Below are positions 16,559 to 24,815 of a DNA stretch of 58,793 nt, piece by piece. The DNA lies in NCBI GenBank assembly GCA_023404495.1, contig JAEYBE010000062.1:1-58793 (forward strand), in the 5' to 3' direction. The DNA is from Actinomycetes bacterium. GTDB taxonomy: Bacteria; Actinomycetota; Thermoleophilia; Solirubrobacterales; JACPNS01. A model generated the notes under the pieces. The model was not told the origin of the DNA. It saw only the letters and a list, made by a program, of their open reading frames with translations, and made no database searches. How positions within the stretch are numbered: position 1 is the stretch's first letter; the number at the start of each line of letters is the position of its first letter. Both the position numbers and the translations under genes were made by a program.

Positions 16559-18337
16559 ATGTTCACCAAAGTTCTTGTCGCCAACCGAGGCGAAATCGCC
16601 ATCCGTGTCTTCCGAGCTCTCAAGGAGCTCGACGTCGCTTCCGTCGCCGTATACGCCGACGCGGACAAAGACTCACTCTTCGTGACGCACGCCGACGAGG
16701 CCTACGGCCTTGGTGAGGGCGCGGCCAACGAGACCTACCTCGTGATCGACAAGATCATCGACGTCGCCAAGCGCTCAGGCGCCGAGGCGATCCACCCCGG
16801 CTACAGCTTCCTCGCCGAGAACGCCGACTTCGCCCAGCGCTGTCAGGACGAGGGAATTGTCTGGATCGGCCCGCCCCCCAGCGCGATCGACTCGATGGGC
16901 AGCAAGACCAACGCCCGCGAGCTGATGGCTGCCGCAGGCGTGCCGATCGTGCCGGGCACCACCGAGCCGGTCGCAGACGTCGAGGCCGCTCGCGCGATCA
17001 TCGATGCCGACATTGGCTACCCGGTGGCGGTCAAGGCGGCGAGCGGCGGAGGCGGCAAGGGCTTTCGCGTCGCGCTGACGGCCGACGAACTCGAAGAGGC
17101 CTTTGAAGGCGCCTCGCGCGAGGGCGAGAAGTTCTTCGCCGACGGCACCGTGTACCTCGAGCGCTATCTGCCCAACCCGCGCCACGTTGAGGTCCAGATC
17201 ATCGCCGACAACGAGGGCAACGTGATCCACCTCGGCGAGCGTGACTGCTCGGTGCAGCGTCGCCACCAGAAGCTGATTGAAGAGGCGCCGGCTCCGGCTG
17301 TCAGCCCCGAGCTGCGCGCGAAGATCGGCGAGATCGGGGTCAACGCGGCGAAGGCCGTCGATTACCGCGGCGCCGGCACGATCGAGGGCATGCTGCAGGA
17401 CGGCGAGTACTACTTCCTCGAGATGAACACGCGCGTCCAGGTCGAGCACTGCGTGACCGAAGAGGTCACCGGCATCGACATCGTCAAGGAGGGCATCCGC
17501 GTCGCCGCCGGGGAGCCGCTCTCGATCAAGCAGGAAGACGTCGAGCTCAAGGGTCACGCGATCGAGTGCCGCATCAACTTTGAGGACGCTGGCAAAAACT
17601 TTGCGCCTGCGCCGGGCAAGATCGGCAACTTCGTCGGCGCCTACGTCGAGCCTTCCGGCCCGGGAGTTCGCGTGGATTCGGGCGTCACGATCGGCAGCGA
17701 GATCTCTCCGCTATATGACCCGATGGCCGCAAAGCTGATCGTCTGGGCCGAGGATCGCGAAGCCGCAACCAAGCGGATGATCCGCGCGCTCGGCGAGTAC
17801 AAGATCGACGCCACCACGCTTATTCCGTTCCACATTGGACTGCTCGCCTCGGACCAGTGGAACAACTGCGAGACCTGCAAGGACCTCACCGAGGACAAGA
17901 CCTGGCTCAAGCAGTTCGCCAAGCCCAAAGCGCCCAAGCCGGCCGAAGGCGAGGAGCCGGTTGAGAAGATCACCAAGTCCTACACCGTAGAAGTGTCTGG
18001 CAAGCGCTACGACGTCAAGGTCGAGGGCGAAGCCGGCGGCTTCGGTGGCGGCGGTACTGCCCCGGCGGCGGCCAAGAAGGCGCCCAAGCGCAGCGAGCGT
18101 TCCGGCGGCAGCAACGGCGCCTCCAGCGAGGACCTCACTTCACCGCTTCAGGGCACGGTTTTCAAGGTGACCACGGAAGTCGGCGCGGAAGTCTCTGAAG
18201 GCGACGTGCTGTTCATCATCGAAGCGATGAAGATGGAGAACGAGATCACAGCCCATCGCGACGGCAAGGTCGACTCGATCTCCGCCGGTGAGGGCGACTC
18301 GGTTTCCGCCGGCGACACGCTGGCGATCATCAAGTAG
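16559..18337 (+). CDS. Acetyl-/propionyl-CoA carboxylase alpha chain (biotin carboxylase + BCCP)
   Basis: A 592-aa fusion. Residues 1-445 are biotin carboxylase: N-terminal VANRGEIAIRV, ATP-grasp glycine loop SGGGGKGFRVA near 161-171, EMNTRVQVEHCVTEE near 285-299. A Lys/Pro/Gly-rich linker follows. Residues 520-592 are a biotin carrier domain with biotinyl lysine K558 in EAMKMENE. It carboxylates biotin for acyl-CoA carboxylation, giving malonyl- or methylmalonyl-CoA for lipid synthesis. The beta chain is not in the window. TAATCT lies 9 nt before ATG 16559, so the mRNA is near-leaderless. Confidence 0.93.
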   Translation: MFTKVLVANRGEIAIRVFRALKELDVASVAVYADADKDSLFVTHADEAYGLGEGAANETYLVIDKIIDVAKRSGAEAIHPGYSFLAENADFAQRCQDEGIVWIGPPPSAIDSMGSKTNARELMAAAGVPIVPGTTEPVADVEAARAIIDADIGYPVAVKAASGGGGKGFRVALTADELEEAFEGASREGEKFFADGTVYLERYLPNPRHVEVQIIADNEGNVIHLGERDCSVQRRHQKLIEEAPAPAVSPELRAKIGEIGVNAAKAVDYRGAGTIEGMLQDGEYYFLEMNTRVQVEHCVTEEVTGIDIVKEGIRVAAGEPLSIKQEDVELKGHAIECRINFEDAGKNFAPAPGKIGNFVGAYVEPSGPGVRVDSGVTIGSEISPLYDPMAAKLIVWAEDREAATKRMIRALGEYKIDATTLIPFHIGLLASDQWNNCETCKDLTEDKTWLKQFAKPKAPKPAEGEEPVEKITKSYTVEVSGKRYDVKVEGEAGGFGGGGTAPAAAKKAPKRSERSGGSNGASSEDLTSPLQGTVFKVTTEVGAEVSEGDVLFIIEAMKMENEITAHRDGKVDSISAGEGDSVSAGDTLAIIK

Positions 18338-18364
18338 CGGCGCGCTTGCGTCAGAATCGCGGTC

Positions 18365-19528
18365 GTGGCTCAGAGCCCCAACCGCGACATCCGCCTGCTT
18401 TTCCCGTTGCCGCTGGCGACGATCGCCTCGCAGTCGAGCATGGCCTCGATCCCGCCGCTGTTTGTCGGGATCAGCAAGAGCTTTGACACGACGATCGGCA
18501 CCGTCGGTCAGGTTCGGTCGATCAGCGCGCTGACAGCGGTGCTCGCGACGCTGCTCGTGGGCGGCTGGATCCACCGGCGCGGTGCGCGGCCGGTGATGCT
18601 TGCGGGAGGGCTGCTCGGCGCTTTGGGTGCCGCGATGAGCGCGCTCGCGCCGACGCTTTTTGTGTTCGGCGTGGCGCAGGCGATCACCGGGGTGGGGATC
18701 TGCTTCCTGCTTTCGTCGGGTTTTGCGGGCGCAGGCGAGTTCTTCGCCGCCGGAGCGCGCGACTGGGCGATCGGCTGGGTGGTCGCGCTGCAGTCGCTGG
18801 CCTGGATCGTCGGCGTGCCGGTCGTCGGGTTGCTTGCCGACGCGTTTTCCTGGCACTACGGATTTCTCGTGCCGATCACCTTCTGCCTTATCGCCGCCGG
18901 CGCCTCGGCGCTGTTTGCTCCGCGCCTGAATCCCGATCTGCGCGCGGCCGACGAGCGCACAGGCCTGCTTGCCGCGCTGGCCGATCGCGGGGGACGGCGC
19001 TGGACGATCGGGGAGATGCTCGCCTTTGCTGTCTGGACCGGCGAGATCACCTACATCGCCGCGTTCTACAGCACAGAGTTCAGCCTCAGCGTGGCGATCG
19101 TCGGCATCCTGCTGCCGCTGGGCTCGCTCTCATTCATGCTTGGCTCGACGGCCGCCAATCGCCTGGGCGAGCGCTGGTCGAAACGCACTTTGCTGATCGC
19201 ATCGACGATGGCGATGGGCGTAACGGCAGCGGCGCTATTCAACTTCCACCCGGTATTGCTGCTGACGCTCGCGATGGCGATCGCGATGGGGATCGCGGCC
19301 GGCCTGCGCGCGGCGGGATCATCGACGCTGGCGCTCGACCAGCTGCCAGACAAGCCAGGCGCGATGATGGCGGCCCGCACTGGCGCCGTACAGATCGGCT
19401 ACCTCGTCGGCGCGTTTGTCGGCGGGATGATCGTCGACTCGTCCGGCTTTGGCGCGCTCGGCGCCTTCATGATCGTGGGCATGACCGCGAGCGCGCTGGT
19501 TATGGCTGGGGTGCCGTCGCGGGCATAG
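18365..19528 (+). CDS. MFS transporter
   Basis: A 387-aa major facilitator with about 12 membrane segments. The loop 2-3 region has GGWIHRRGARPVM, a form of the MFS A motif. Hydrophobic helices are rich in Gly and Ala. The GTG start lies 27 nt after the carboxylase stop. There is no obvious ribosome site; CAGAAT is 7 nt upstream. Its substrate cannot be told. A long hairpin follows at 19568. Confidence 0.8.
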   Translation: MAQSPNRDIRLLFPLPLATIASQSSMASIPPLFVGISKSFDTTIGTVGQVRSISALTAVLATLLVGGWIHRRGARPVMLAGGLLGALGAAMSALAPTLFVFGVAQAITGVGICFLLSSGFAGAGEFFAAGARDWAIGWVVALQSLAWIVGVPVVGLLADAFSWHYGFLVPITFCLIAAGASALFAPRLNPDLRAADERTGLLAALADRGGRRWTIGEMLAFAVWTGEITYIAAFYSTEFSLSVAIVGILLPLGSLSFMLGSTAANRLGERWSKRTLLIASTMAMGVTAAALFNFHPVLLLTLAMAIAMGIAAGLRAAGSSTLALDQLPDKPGAMMAARTGAVQIGYLVGAFVGGMIVDSSGFGALGAFMIVGMTASALVMAGVPSRA

Positions 19529-19567
19529 GCCGCTCAAGCGAACTAGGCGGGTTAAAGCGGTTTCTAC

Positions 19568-19605
19568 TCCAAGCGCCCACCCCGAGGGGTGGGCGCTTGG
19601 AAGAT
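19568..19605 (+). terminator. Strong hairpin after the MFS gene
   Basis: TCCAAGCGCCCACCCC (19568-19583) and its perfect complement (19586-19601) give a 16-bp stem, followed by AGATTT. The U tract is weak, but position and stem strength suit transcription ending. Confidence 0.65.
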
Positions 19606-19676
19606 TTGCCGCTTAGGTATGCGGATCGCTTGTCAGAACAAGATGTGTCGCCGCGGGTCGGCGGTATGTTGGCAGC

Positions 19677-19910
19677 GTGGCTGCAACCGCGACCATCCGC
19701 GTGCCAATCGAGACCCGTGATCGGCTTGACCGCCTCGCGAAGAGGCGCGGCGCTTCTGTGGCGGAACTGATCGGCGAACTGGCGTTGCGCGAAGAAGTCT
19801 TCCGGTCCCATGCGGACGAACGCCGTGCCTGGTCGAACGCCTTGGGAGAGCAACGGCTCACGGAAGATCTCGAGCTTTGGGACGAAACGGTCGGCGATGG
19901 ACTCTGCTGA
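19677..19910 (+). CDS. RHH (MazE-like) antitoxin, apparently without its toxin
   Basis: A 77-aa protein starting with a ribbon-helix-helix DNA-binding unit: beta strand ATIRVPIETRDRL, then helices LAKRRGASVAELIGEL. The C-terminal tail LELWDETVGDGL is like the toxin-neutralising tail of actinobacterial MazE-type antitoxins. Such genes normally overlap a MazF or PIN toxin gene. Here only 57 nt remain before the end of the oppositely oriented HAD gene. GTG 19677 has TATGTT exactly 6 nt upstream and no ribosome site, so the mRNA is probably leaderless. It may be a solitary regulator or the remnant of a decayed toxin-antitoxin module. Confidence 0.75.
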   Translation: MAATATIRVPIETRDRLDRLAKRRGASVAELIGELALREEVFRSHADERRAWSNALGEQRLTEDLELWDETVGDGLC

Positions 19911-19966
19911 CGGCCCGGGTGCTGCGATCTTCGAATCGGGCTGCCGGTCGCGCCAGGCGGCGCCCG

Positions 19967-20650
19967 CTAAACCTTCAGCTTGTCCGCCAGCTCACGGAGG
20001 TTCTTGACTTCCAGATCCGGCTTCTTGGCCTTGGGATCTGGAACCTTCTCCTTGTGGCGGTTGACCCAGACGGTCGGGAGCTTCGACTTGATCGCCGGGG
20101 CGACGTCGTAGTAGTAGGAGCTGCCGACGTGCATCCAGCCCTTTTTGCCACCGATGCGGCGGGCCGTCTCGGTGAAGTGCGCGGTCTCGGGCTTGTAGCT
20201 CCTGACCTGCTGGGCGGTCACCACGATGTCGAAGTCGCTGCGAATGTGGCGACGGCTTGCGACCAGCAACTTGTCGTCGATGTTGACCACAAGCCCCACT
20301 TGGTACTTCTTGGCGATCCGGTCGAGCGCGGCGTTGGCCTCGCGGAACGGCTTCCAGCGGATCACCGAGTCGGGTAGGAAGTTGGTGCGTGAGGGCTCAA
20401 GGTCCCACTCGAGATCCTTCGCGACGCGCAGCGCGATCTGGCGCAGCACCTCCGCGTAGAGCTCGTAGGAGCCGCTGGTGATCTCCTCCTGATGGCTGTT
20501 GAACAGCTCGATCAGTTTGCCCTTGTCGGGCAGGTCAAAACCCGTGCGTTCGGCCTCGCCCTGGAAGGCTTCGTATACGCCGCTCTCCCAGTCGATGAGC
20601 GTGCCGTACACGTCGAAAGTGATCCATTTGATGTCTTTTGGAATAGCCAT
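19967..20650 (-). CDS. HAD-superfamily haloacid dehalogenase type II-like hydrolase
   Basis: A 227-aa HAD hydrolase. Motif I is TFDVYGTLID with nucleophile D13. Motif II is NIDD in VVNIDDK. Motif III includes the lysine of RSYKPE, and motif IV is HVGSSYYYDVAPA. The DVYGTL form and size match L-2-haloacid dehalogenases, though many relatives are phosphatases. The frame stays open far upstream, antisense to sucC; the MAIPKDI start at 20650 is the natural one. TACTAT lies upstream on this strand (20699-20694). It is divergent from sucC. Confidence 0.85.
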   Translation of the reverse strand: MAIPKDIKWITFDVYGTLIDWESGVYEAFQGEAERTGFDLPDKGKLIELFNSHQEEITSGSYELYAEVLRQIALRVAKDLEWDLEPSRTNFLPDSVIRWKPFREANAALDRIAKKYQVGLVVNIDDKLLVASRRHIRSDFDIVVTAQQVRSYKPETAHFTETARRIGGKKGWMHVGSSYYYDVAPAIKSKLPTVWVNRHKEKVPDPKAKKPDLEVKNLRELADKLKV

Positions 20651-20752
20651 GTTCTCGCTGATAAGTTCTCCGCGCGCCGAAGCTGTGACACATAGTACGA
20701 ATCGCGCTCGGCATACCGCATTTGCGTATCCCCTAATCGGAGTACCCCTAGG

Positions 20753-21898
20753 ATGGATCTTCTCGAATACCAAGGCAAGCAGCTCTTCGGCAAGCACGGG
20801 CTGACTGTCTCCGACGGCAAAGCCGTCACCAGCGTCGAAGACGCGCTTGCAGCCGCCGACGAGGTCGGTTATCCAGTGATGGTCAAGTCGCAGGTCCTGA
20901 TGGGCGGGCGCGGCAAGCTCGGCGGAGTCAAGTTCGCCGCCGACGCCGAAGCCGCCAAGGAGCACGCGACCAACATCCTCGGCCTCGACATCAAGGGCCA
21001 CATCACCCGCACGCTCTGGATCGAGCACGCGTCGGACATCGACGAGGAGTACTACGCCTCGATCCTGCTCGACCGCTCGGCCAAGAAGCCGATGGTGATG
21101 TTCTCCACCGAGGGCGGGATGGACATCGAAGAGGTCGCAGAGAAGACCCCGGAGAAGCTGATCAAGCACCACGTCGATCCGCTGGTCGGACTGACCAAGG
21201 AAGAGGCCGTGAAGATCGCAACCGACGGCGGCGCTGCTGCCGACGTGATCGACGGAGTCGCAGACGCCTTGGTCCAGCTCTACGAAGTCTGGATCGAAGA
21301 GGACGCGACACTCACCGAGATCAACCCGCTGCTGATCCAGCCTGACCGCACCGTGAAGGCGCTCGACGCCAAGGTCTCGCTCGACGGCAACGCAGAGTTC
21401 CGCCACCCCGAGCACGCCGGTCTCGGCGACGAGGCCAACGCCGATCCGATCGAGGTCAAGGCCAAGGAGCAGGGCGTCGTCTACGTCAAGCTCGACGGCG
21501 ACATCGGGATCCTCGGCAACGGCGCCGGGCTCGTGATGAGCACGCTCGACGTGGTTGCCCAGCACGGCGGCAAGCCGGCCAACTTCCTCGACGCCGGCGG
21601 CGGATCAGACGCCGAAAAGGTCAAGCAGGCCGTCGAACTGATCCTTTCCAATGACAACGTCAAGGCCGTGCTCTTCAACATCTTCGGCGGGATCACCCGT
21701 TGCGATGAGGTTGCCAAGGGTCTGGTCGCGGCATTCGAAGAGCTAAAGCCCGAGGTGCCATTTGTCGTGCGCCTCGACGGCACCAACGATGTCCAGGGTC
21801 GCGAGATCCTCGAGGCGGCAAACCTGCCCAACGTGCACGCCGCCACAACGATGGACGGCGCGGCCGAACAGGTCGTCGCGCTGGCAAAGGAGTCCTAA
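20753..21898 (+). CDS. sucC: Succinyl-CoA synthetase beta subunit
   Basis: A 381-aa ADP-forming succinate-CoA ligase beta chain of the TCA cycle. It starts with MDLLEYQGKQLFGKHG. The ATP-grasp region has MVKSQVLMGGRGKLGGVK. EINPLL (about 190) carries metal-binding acidic residues. The C-terminal GGITRCDEVAKG region is conserved. It is followed 4 nt later by sucD, with AAGGAG inside its last codons serving as the sucD ribosome site. Confidence 0.96.
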   Translation: MDLLEYQGKQLFGKHGLTVSDGKAVTSVEDALAAADEVGYPVMVKSQVLMGGRGKLGGVKFAADAEAAKEHATNILGLDIKGHITRTLWIEHASDIDEEYYASILLDRSAKKPMVMFSTEGGMDIEEVAEKTPEKLIKHHVDPLVGLTKEEAVKIATDGGAAADVIDGVADALVQLYEVWIEEDATLTEINPLLIQPDRTVKALDAKVSLDGNAEFRHPEHAGLGDEANADPIEVKAKEQGVVYVKLDGDIGILGNGAGLVMSTLDVVAQHGGKPANFLDAGGGSDAEKVKQAVELILSNDNVKAVLFNIFGGITRCDEVAKGLVAAFEELKPEVPFVVRLDGTNDVQGREILEAANLPNVHAATTMDGAAEQVVALAKES

Positions 21899-21902
21899 GA
21901 GC

Positions 21903-22787
21903 ATGTCGATTCTGATTGACGAGAACACTCGCCTCGCCGTCGCCGGCATCACCGGCCGCGAAGGCTCGTTCCACACACTCAACAACCGCGCCTACGGCAC
22001 CAACGTCGTCGGCGGCATCAACCCGAAGAAGGCCGGCGAGGACGTAGAGGGAATTCCCGTCTTCGCCAACTGGGCTGACACGGTTGCGGAGACTCAGGCC
22101 AACACGGCGATGATTTTTGTGCCGCCACCATTTGCGGCGGCCTCGGCACTCGAAGCTGCCGAAGCGGGCGTGGAGCTCGTGGTGATCATCACCGAGGGCA
22201 TCCCCGCCCACGACGAGCTCAAGCTCTACAACCAGGTCAAGCGTGACTTCCCGAACACACGGATCGTCGGACCCAACTGCCCCGGGATCCTCTCGCCGGG
22301 CAAGGCCAACGTCGGCATCATCCCGGCCAGCTTCTTCAAGCCGGGCAACGTCGGCGTCGTCTCGCGCTCGGGCACGCTGACCTACCAGATCGGCAACGAG
22401 CTGGCGCAGAAGGGCTTCGGCAACTCGACGATCGTCGGCATCGGCGGCGACCCGGTTCCGGGCAGCAGCTTCATCGACATCATCAAGCTGTTCGAGCAGG
22501 ACGAGCAGACCGAACTGATCGTGATGAGCGGCGAGATCGGCGGTAGTGCCGAGGAAGAGGCGGCCGAGTACGTCAAGGCCAATGTCTCAAAGCCGGTCGT
22601 CGCCTACATCGCCGGTTTCACCGCGCCCGAGGGCAAGCAGATGGGTCACGCGGGGGCGATTGTCTCCGGGTCGGCCGGCACCGCCAAGGCGAAGGCCGAG
22701 GCGCTGGAGGCCGCAGGTATTCGCGTTGGCCGCACGCCGACGCAGACGGCCGAGATCGCGATGGAGTTGATCGGCGCGCCTGCCTAG
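21903..22787 (+). CDS. sucD: Succinyl-CoA synthetase alpha subunit
   Basis: A 294-aa CoA-binding alpha chain. The Rossmann start is LAVAGITGREGSFHT. VGPNCPGILSP follows. The phosphorylated histidine is in KQMGHAGAIVSG near residue 242. It forms the heterodimer with SucC that interconverts succinyl-CoA and succinate with ATP synthesis. The operon ends with a textbook terminator at 22812. Confidence 0.96.
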   Translation: MSILIDENTRLAVAGITGREGSFHTLNNRAYGTNVVGGINPKKAGEDVEGIPVFANWADTVAETQANTAMIFVPPPFAAASALEAAEAGVELVVIITEGIPAHDELKLYNQVKRDFPNTRIVGPNCPGILSPGKANVGIIPASFFKPGNVGVVSRSGTLTYQIGNELAQKGFGNSTIVGIGGDPVPGSSFIDIIKLFEQDEQTELIVMSGEIGGSAEEEAAEYVKANVSKPVVAYIAGFTAPEGKQMGHAGAIVSGSAGTAKAKAEALEAAGIRVGRTPTQTAEIAMELIGAPA

Positions 22788-22811
22788 ATTTGGTGCGCGC
22801 AGTTTTACGAG

Positions 22812-22849
22812 AAGGCCACGTGTCCCAACTGGACGCGTGGCCTTTTTCG
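22812..22849 (+). terminator. Rho-independent terminator of sucCD
   Basis: AAGGCCACGTGTCC pairs with GGACGCGTGGCCTT (14 bp with one U-G pair) around CAACT, followed by a T run (22843-22847). Confidence 0.92.
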
Positions 22850-22897
22850 TGGCCCGCAGATCCACCGCGTACATCACAACAAAATTTCGCTGCTAGT

Positions 22898-22921
22898 CGG
22901 ACCAGACCCTAAAATGGTCCG
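22898..22921 (+). promoter_or_regulatory. Operator-like inverted repeat embedding a leaderless promoter
   Basis: CGGACCA (22898-22904) and TGGTCCG (22915-22921) form a perfect 7-bp inverted repeat that ends at the base before the ATG. TAAAAT (22910-22915) is a good -10 element 6 nt before ATG 22922. A protein bound here would block transcription, as in autoregulated Phd-type antitoxins. Confidence 0.55.
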
Positions 22922-23104
22922 ATGGCGTTCACCCTGACCGAAGCTCGCGCGCAGTTCCCCACGCCTGTTGAACTCGCCGCGAGAAATGAAGAGATCGTGT
23001 TCATGCGCGAGGACGGGACTCGTGTGCAACTCCTGCCAGTTCACGATCAACACTGCTCGGATTGCCGCTGCCCGATCTGCGGCGAAGCGGCGAACACGCC
23101 CTGA
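22922..23104 (+). CDS. Phd-like mini-protein with zinc-ribbon tail
   Basis: A 60-aa protein. Residues 1-40 (LTEARAQFPTPVELAARNEEIVFM, in pieces) resemble the start of Phd/YefM antitoxins, which have EARA, a short helix, EIV and a basic strand ending in LLPV. Instead of the toxin-binding C-terminus it carries HCSDCRCPICGEA. The four cysteines in CxxCxCxxC spacing plus the preceding histidine suggest a metal site. It is leaderless (TAAAAT 6 nt upstream). No toxin gene follows; an SGNH hydrolase frame overlaps or adjoins its end. Function unknown. Confidence 0.65.
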   Translation: MAFTLTEARAQFPTPVELAARNEEIVFMREDGTRVQLLPVHDQHCSDCRCPICGEAANTP

Positions 23105-23676
23105 GTCTCCGCGCCCACTTCTACGGCGACAGCTTCACCTTCGGCCAGGGCGACCCCGGAGGCCTAGGCTGGGTCGGCCGAATCGCCGCGAAGCTCCCGG
23201 ATGTCGAGATCGCAAACCATGGCGTTCCCGGTGCGCCGGCCTCCTACATCGTCCAGTCCTTCCGCAACACCGAGTTCGATCCGACCCGCACCGAACTCGC
23301 AATCTTCTGCCTGGGCACAAACGACGCCGTCCTCCACCTCCCGCAGTACGACACAGTTGCAGCTGTGTCGTATGCGCTTGATTGGGCTGGGGAGCTTGGG
23401 GTGCCGGTGTTTTGGATCGGGCCTCCTCCGATTGGGGATCTGGTGGAGGAGGATGTTGCGCTTCGCGCGTTGAGCGGCGCAATCGAATCAGTCACCACCG
23501 CTCGCGGCGTTCCGTTCGTGTCGACGTTCGATGAGCTTGGCGAAGGCAGCGCGTGGCGCGCTGAGGCGGACGCCGGCGACGGGTCACACCCAGGCGCGGG
23601 CGGCTACGCCGAGCTGGCTCAGCTCGTTGAGCGCGCCGGCCTGATCGATTGGATCGCGCAACACTCGGCTCGATAG
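23062..23676 (+). CDS. SGNH/GDSL hydrolase family protein
   Basis: A protein of about 190-204 aa. The catalytic serine block is FYGDSFTFGQGD. A GTND block appears as CLGTNDAV. The C-terminal GDGSHPGAGGY supplies the Asp and His. It is likely an esterase or lipase of GDSL type; no signal peptide is visible. The start is uncertain. TTG 23062 overlaps the previous gene by 43 nt. CTG 23101, just before the GDS block, is another option. It may be translationally coupled to the preceding mini-protein. Confidence 0.75.
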   Translation: MPLPDLRRSGEHALSLRAHFYGDSFTFGQGDPGGLGWVGRIAAKLPDVEIANHGVPGAPASYIVQSFRNTEFDPTRTELAIFCLGTNDAVLHLPQYDTVAAVSYALDWAGELGVPVFWIGPPPIGDLVEEDVALRALSGAIESVTTARGVPFVSTFDELGEGSAWRAEADAGDGSHPGAGGYAELAQLVERAGLIDWIAQHSAR

Positions 23677-23720
23677 GCTCAAACACCGATTTCATCGACC
23701 CGACTTTCGAAGCTGATCCC

Positions 23721-24812
23721 ATGACCACCACCGTCAAGACCATCTCTTTCGCCCGCGGCGCGCCGTCGCTCGACCTGATCCCCGTCGACGGGCTCAAGGA
23801 GTCCGCGCAGAACGCCTTCACCAACGACCCCGCGGGGGCGTTCGGCTACGGCACCGCCGTCGGCTACGTGCCGCTGCGCGAGTGGATCGCTGAGAAGGAG
23901 GGCGTCGAGATCGACCGCGTGATCGTCACCAACGGTTCGCTGCACGCCTGCGCGCTGATGTTCGACCAGCTGGTCGCTCCGAGCGACAAAGTTGCGATCG
24001 AGCAGCCGCTCTACGACCGCTCGCTCTTGATGCTGCGCCAGCGCGGCGCGGATCTTGTCGGCTACCCGCTCCAGAGCGACGGTTTCGACCTCGACGCGCT
24101 CGAGAACGATCTCAAGGGCGGCTTCAAGCCGAAGTTCGTCTACACGATCCCGCACTTCCACAACCCGGGCGGCTGCACGATGCCGCTTGAGAAGCGCCAG
24201 CGCCTCGTGGATCTTGCTGGCGAGTACGACTTCCTGATCGTCGAGGACGACCCCTACCGCGACATCGTCTTCGACGGCGAATCGCTCCCTTCGATGCTCT
24301 CGCTCGACGAGTCCGGTGAGCGCGTCGCGTTCATGAACTCGTTCACCAAGCAGGTCTGTCCCGGGCTGCGCATCGGTTACGCCGTCGGACCAAAGAGCCT
24401 GATCAAGGACATGGTCACGGCCGGCACCAACACCTACATCTCGCCGGGTCAAGCATCAGAGGCGATCCTCAACGACTATGTGCGCGCCGGCAAGCTCGAC
24501 GACTCGATCCAGACCGTCCGCACTGCGCTCGCCGAGCGGCGCACAGCGATGGTCGACGCGCTGCGCGAGCACTTCCCGGAGGCGACTTTCGTGACGCCGC
24601 AGGGCGGCTACTTCATGTGGGTCGACCTTGGCGACGGAGTCAACACCGACGAGATCGCGCCGCGCGCGGCTGAAGCCGGCGTGCCGATCACGAAGGGCAG
24701 CGACTTCATGATCGAGGGCGGGCAGAACGCGATGCGCCTGGCCTACAGCGCGGTCCACCCCGACGAGATCCGCGAGGGCATTGAGCGGCTCGCGGGGATC
24801 GTCAACGGCTGA
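23721..24812 (+). CDS. PLP-dependent class I/II aminotransferase
   Basis: A 363-aa fold-type I aminotransferase. ITNGS-like VTNGSLHA binds the cofactor phosphate. HFHNPGG (about 155-161) matches the HNPTG motif. VEDDPYRDI supplies the Asp for the pyridine nitrogen. The Schiff-base lysine is in NSFTKQVCPGLRIGY. It is most like 2-aminoadipate/MocR-type aminotransferases, but without the GntR DNA-binding domain. Substrate unknown. I chose ATG 23721; an upstream extension lacks any start signal. It converges with the cyclase gene. Confidence 0.88.
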   Translation: MTTTVKTISFARGAPSLDLIPVDGLKESAQNAFTNDPAGAFGYGTAVGYVPLREWIAEKEGVEIDRVIVTNGSLHACALMFDQLVAPSDKVAIEQPLYDRSLLMLRQRGADLVGYPLQSDGFDLDALENDLKGGFKPKFVYTIPHFHNPGGCTMPLEKRQRLVDLAGEYDFLIVEDDPYRDIVFDGESLPSMLSLDESGERVAFMNSFTKQVCPGLRIGYAVGPKSLIKDMVTAGTNTYISPGQASEAILNDYVRAGKLDDSIQTVRTALAERRTAMVDALREHFPEATFVTPQGGYFMWVDLGDGVNTDEIAPRAAEAGVPITKGSDFMIEGGQNAMRLAYSAVHPDEIREGIERLAGIVNG

Positions 24813-24815
24813 GCT

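Noticed and set aside
20651..21565. Long minus-strand open frame continuous with the HAD gene, antisense to sucC
   Set aside because: It is the frame shadow of sucC in GC-rich DNA. The HAD domain starts naturally at 20650 with a plausible leader.
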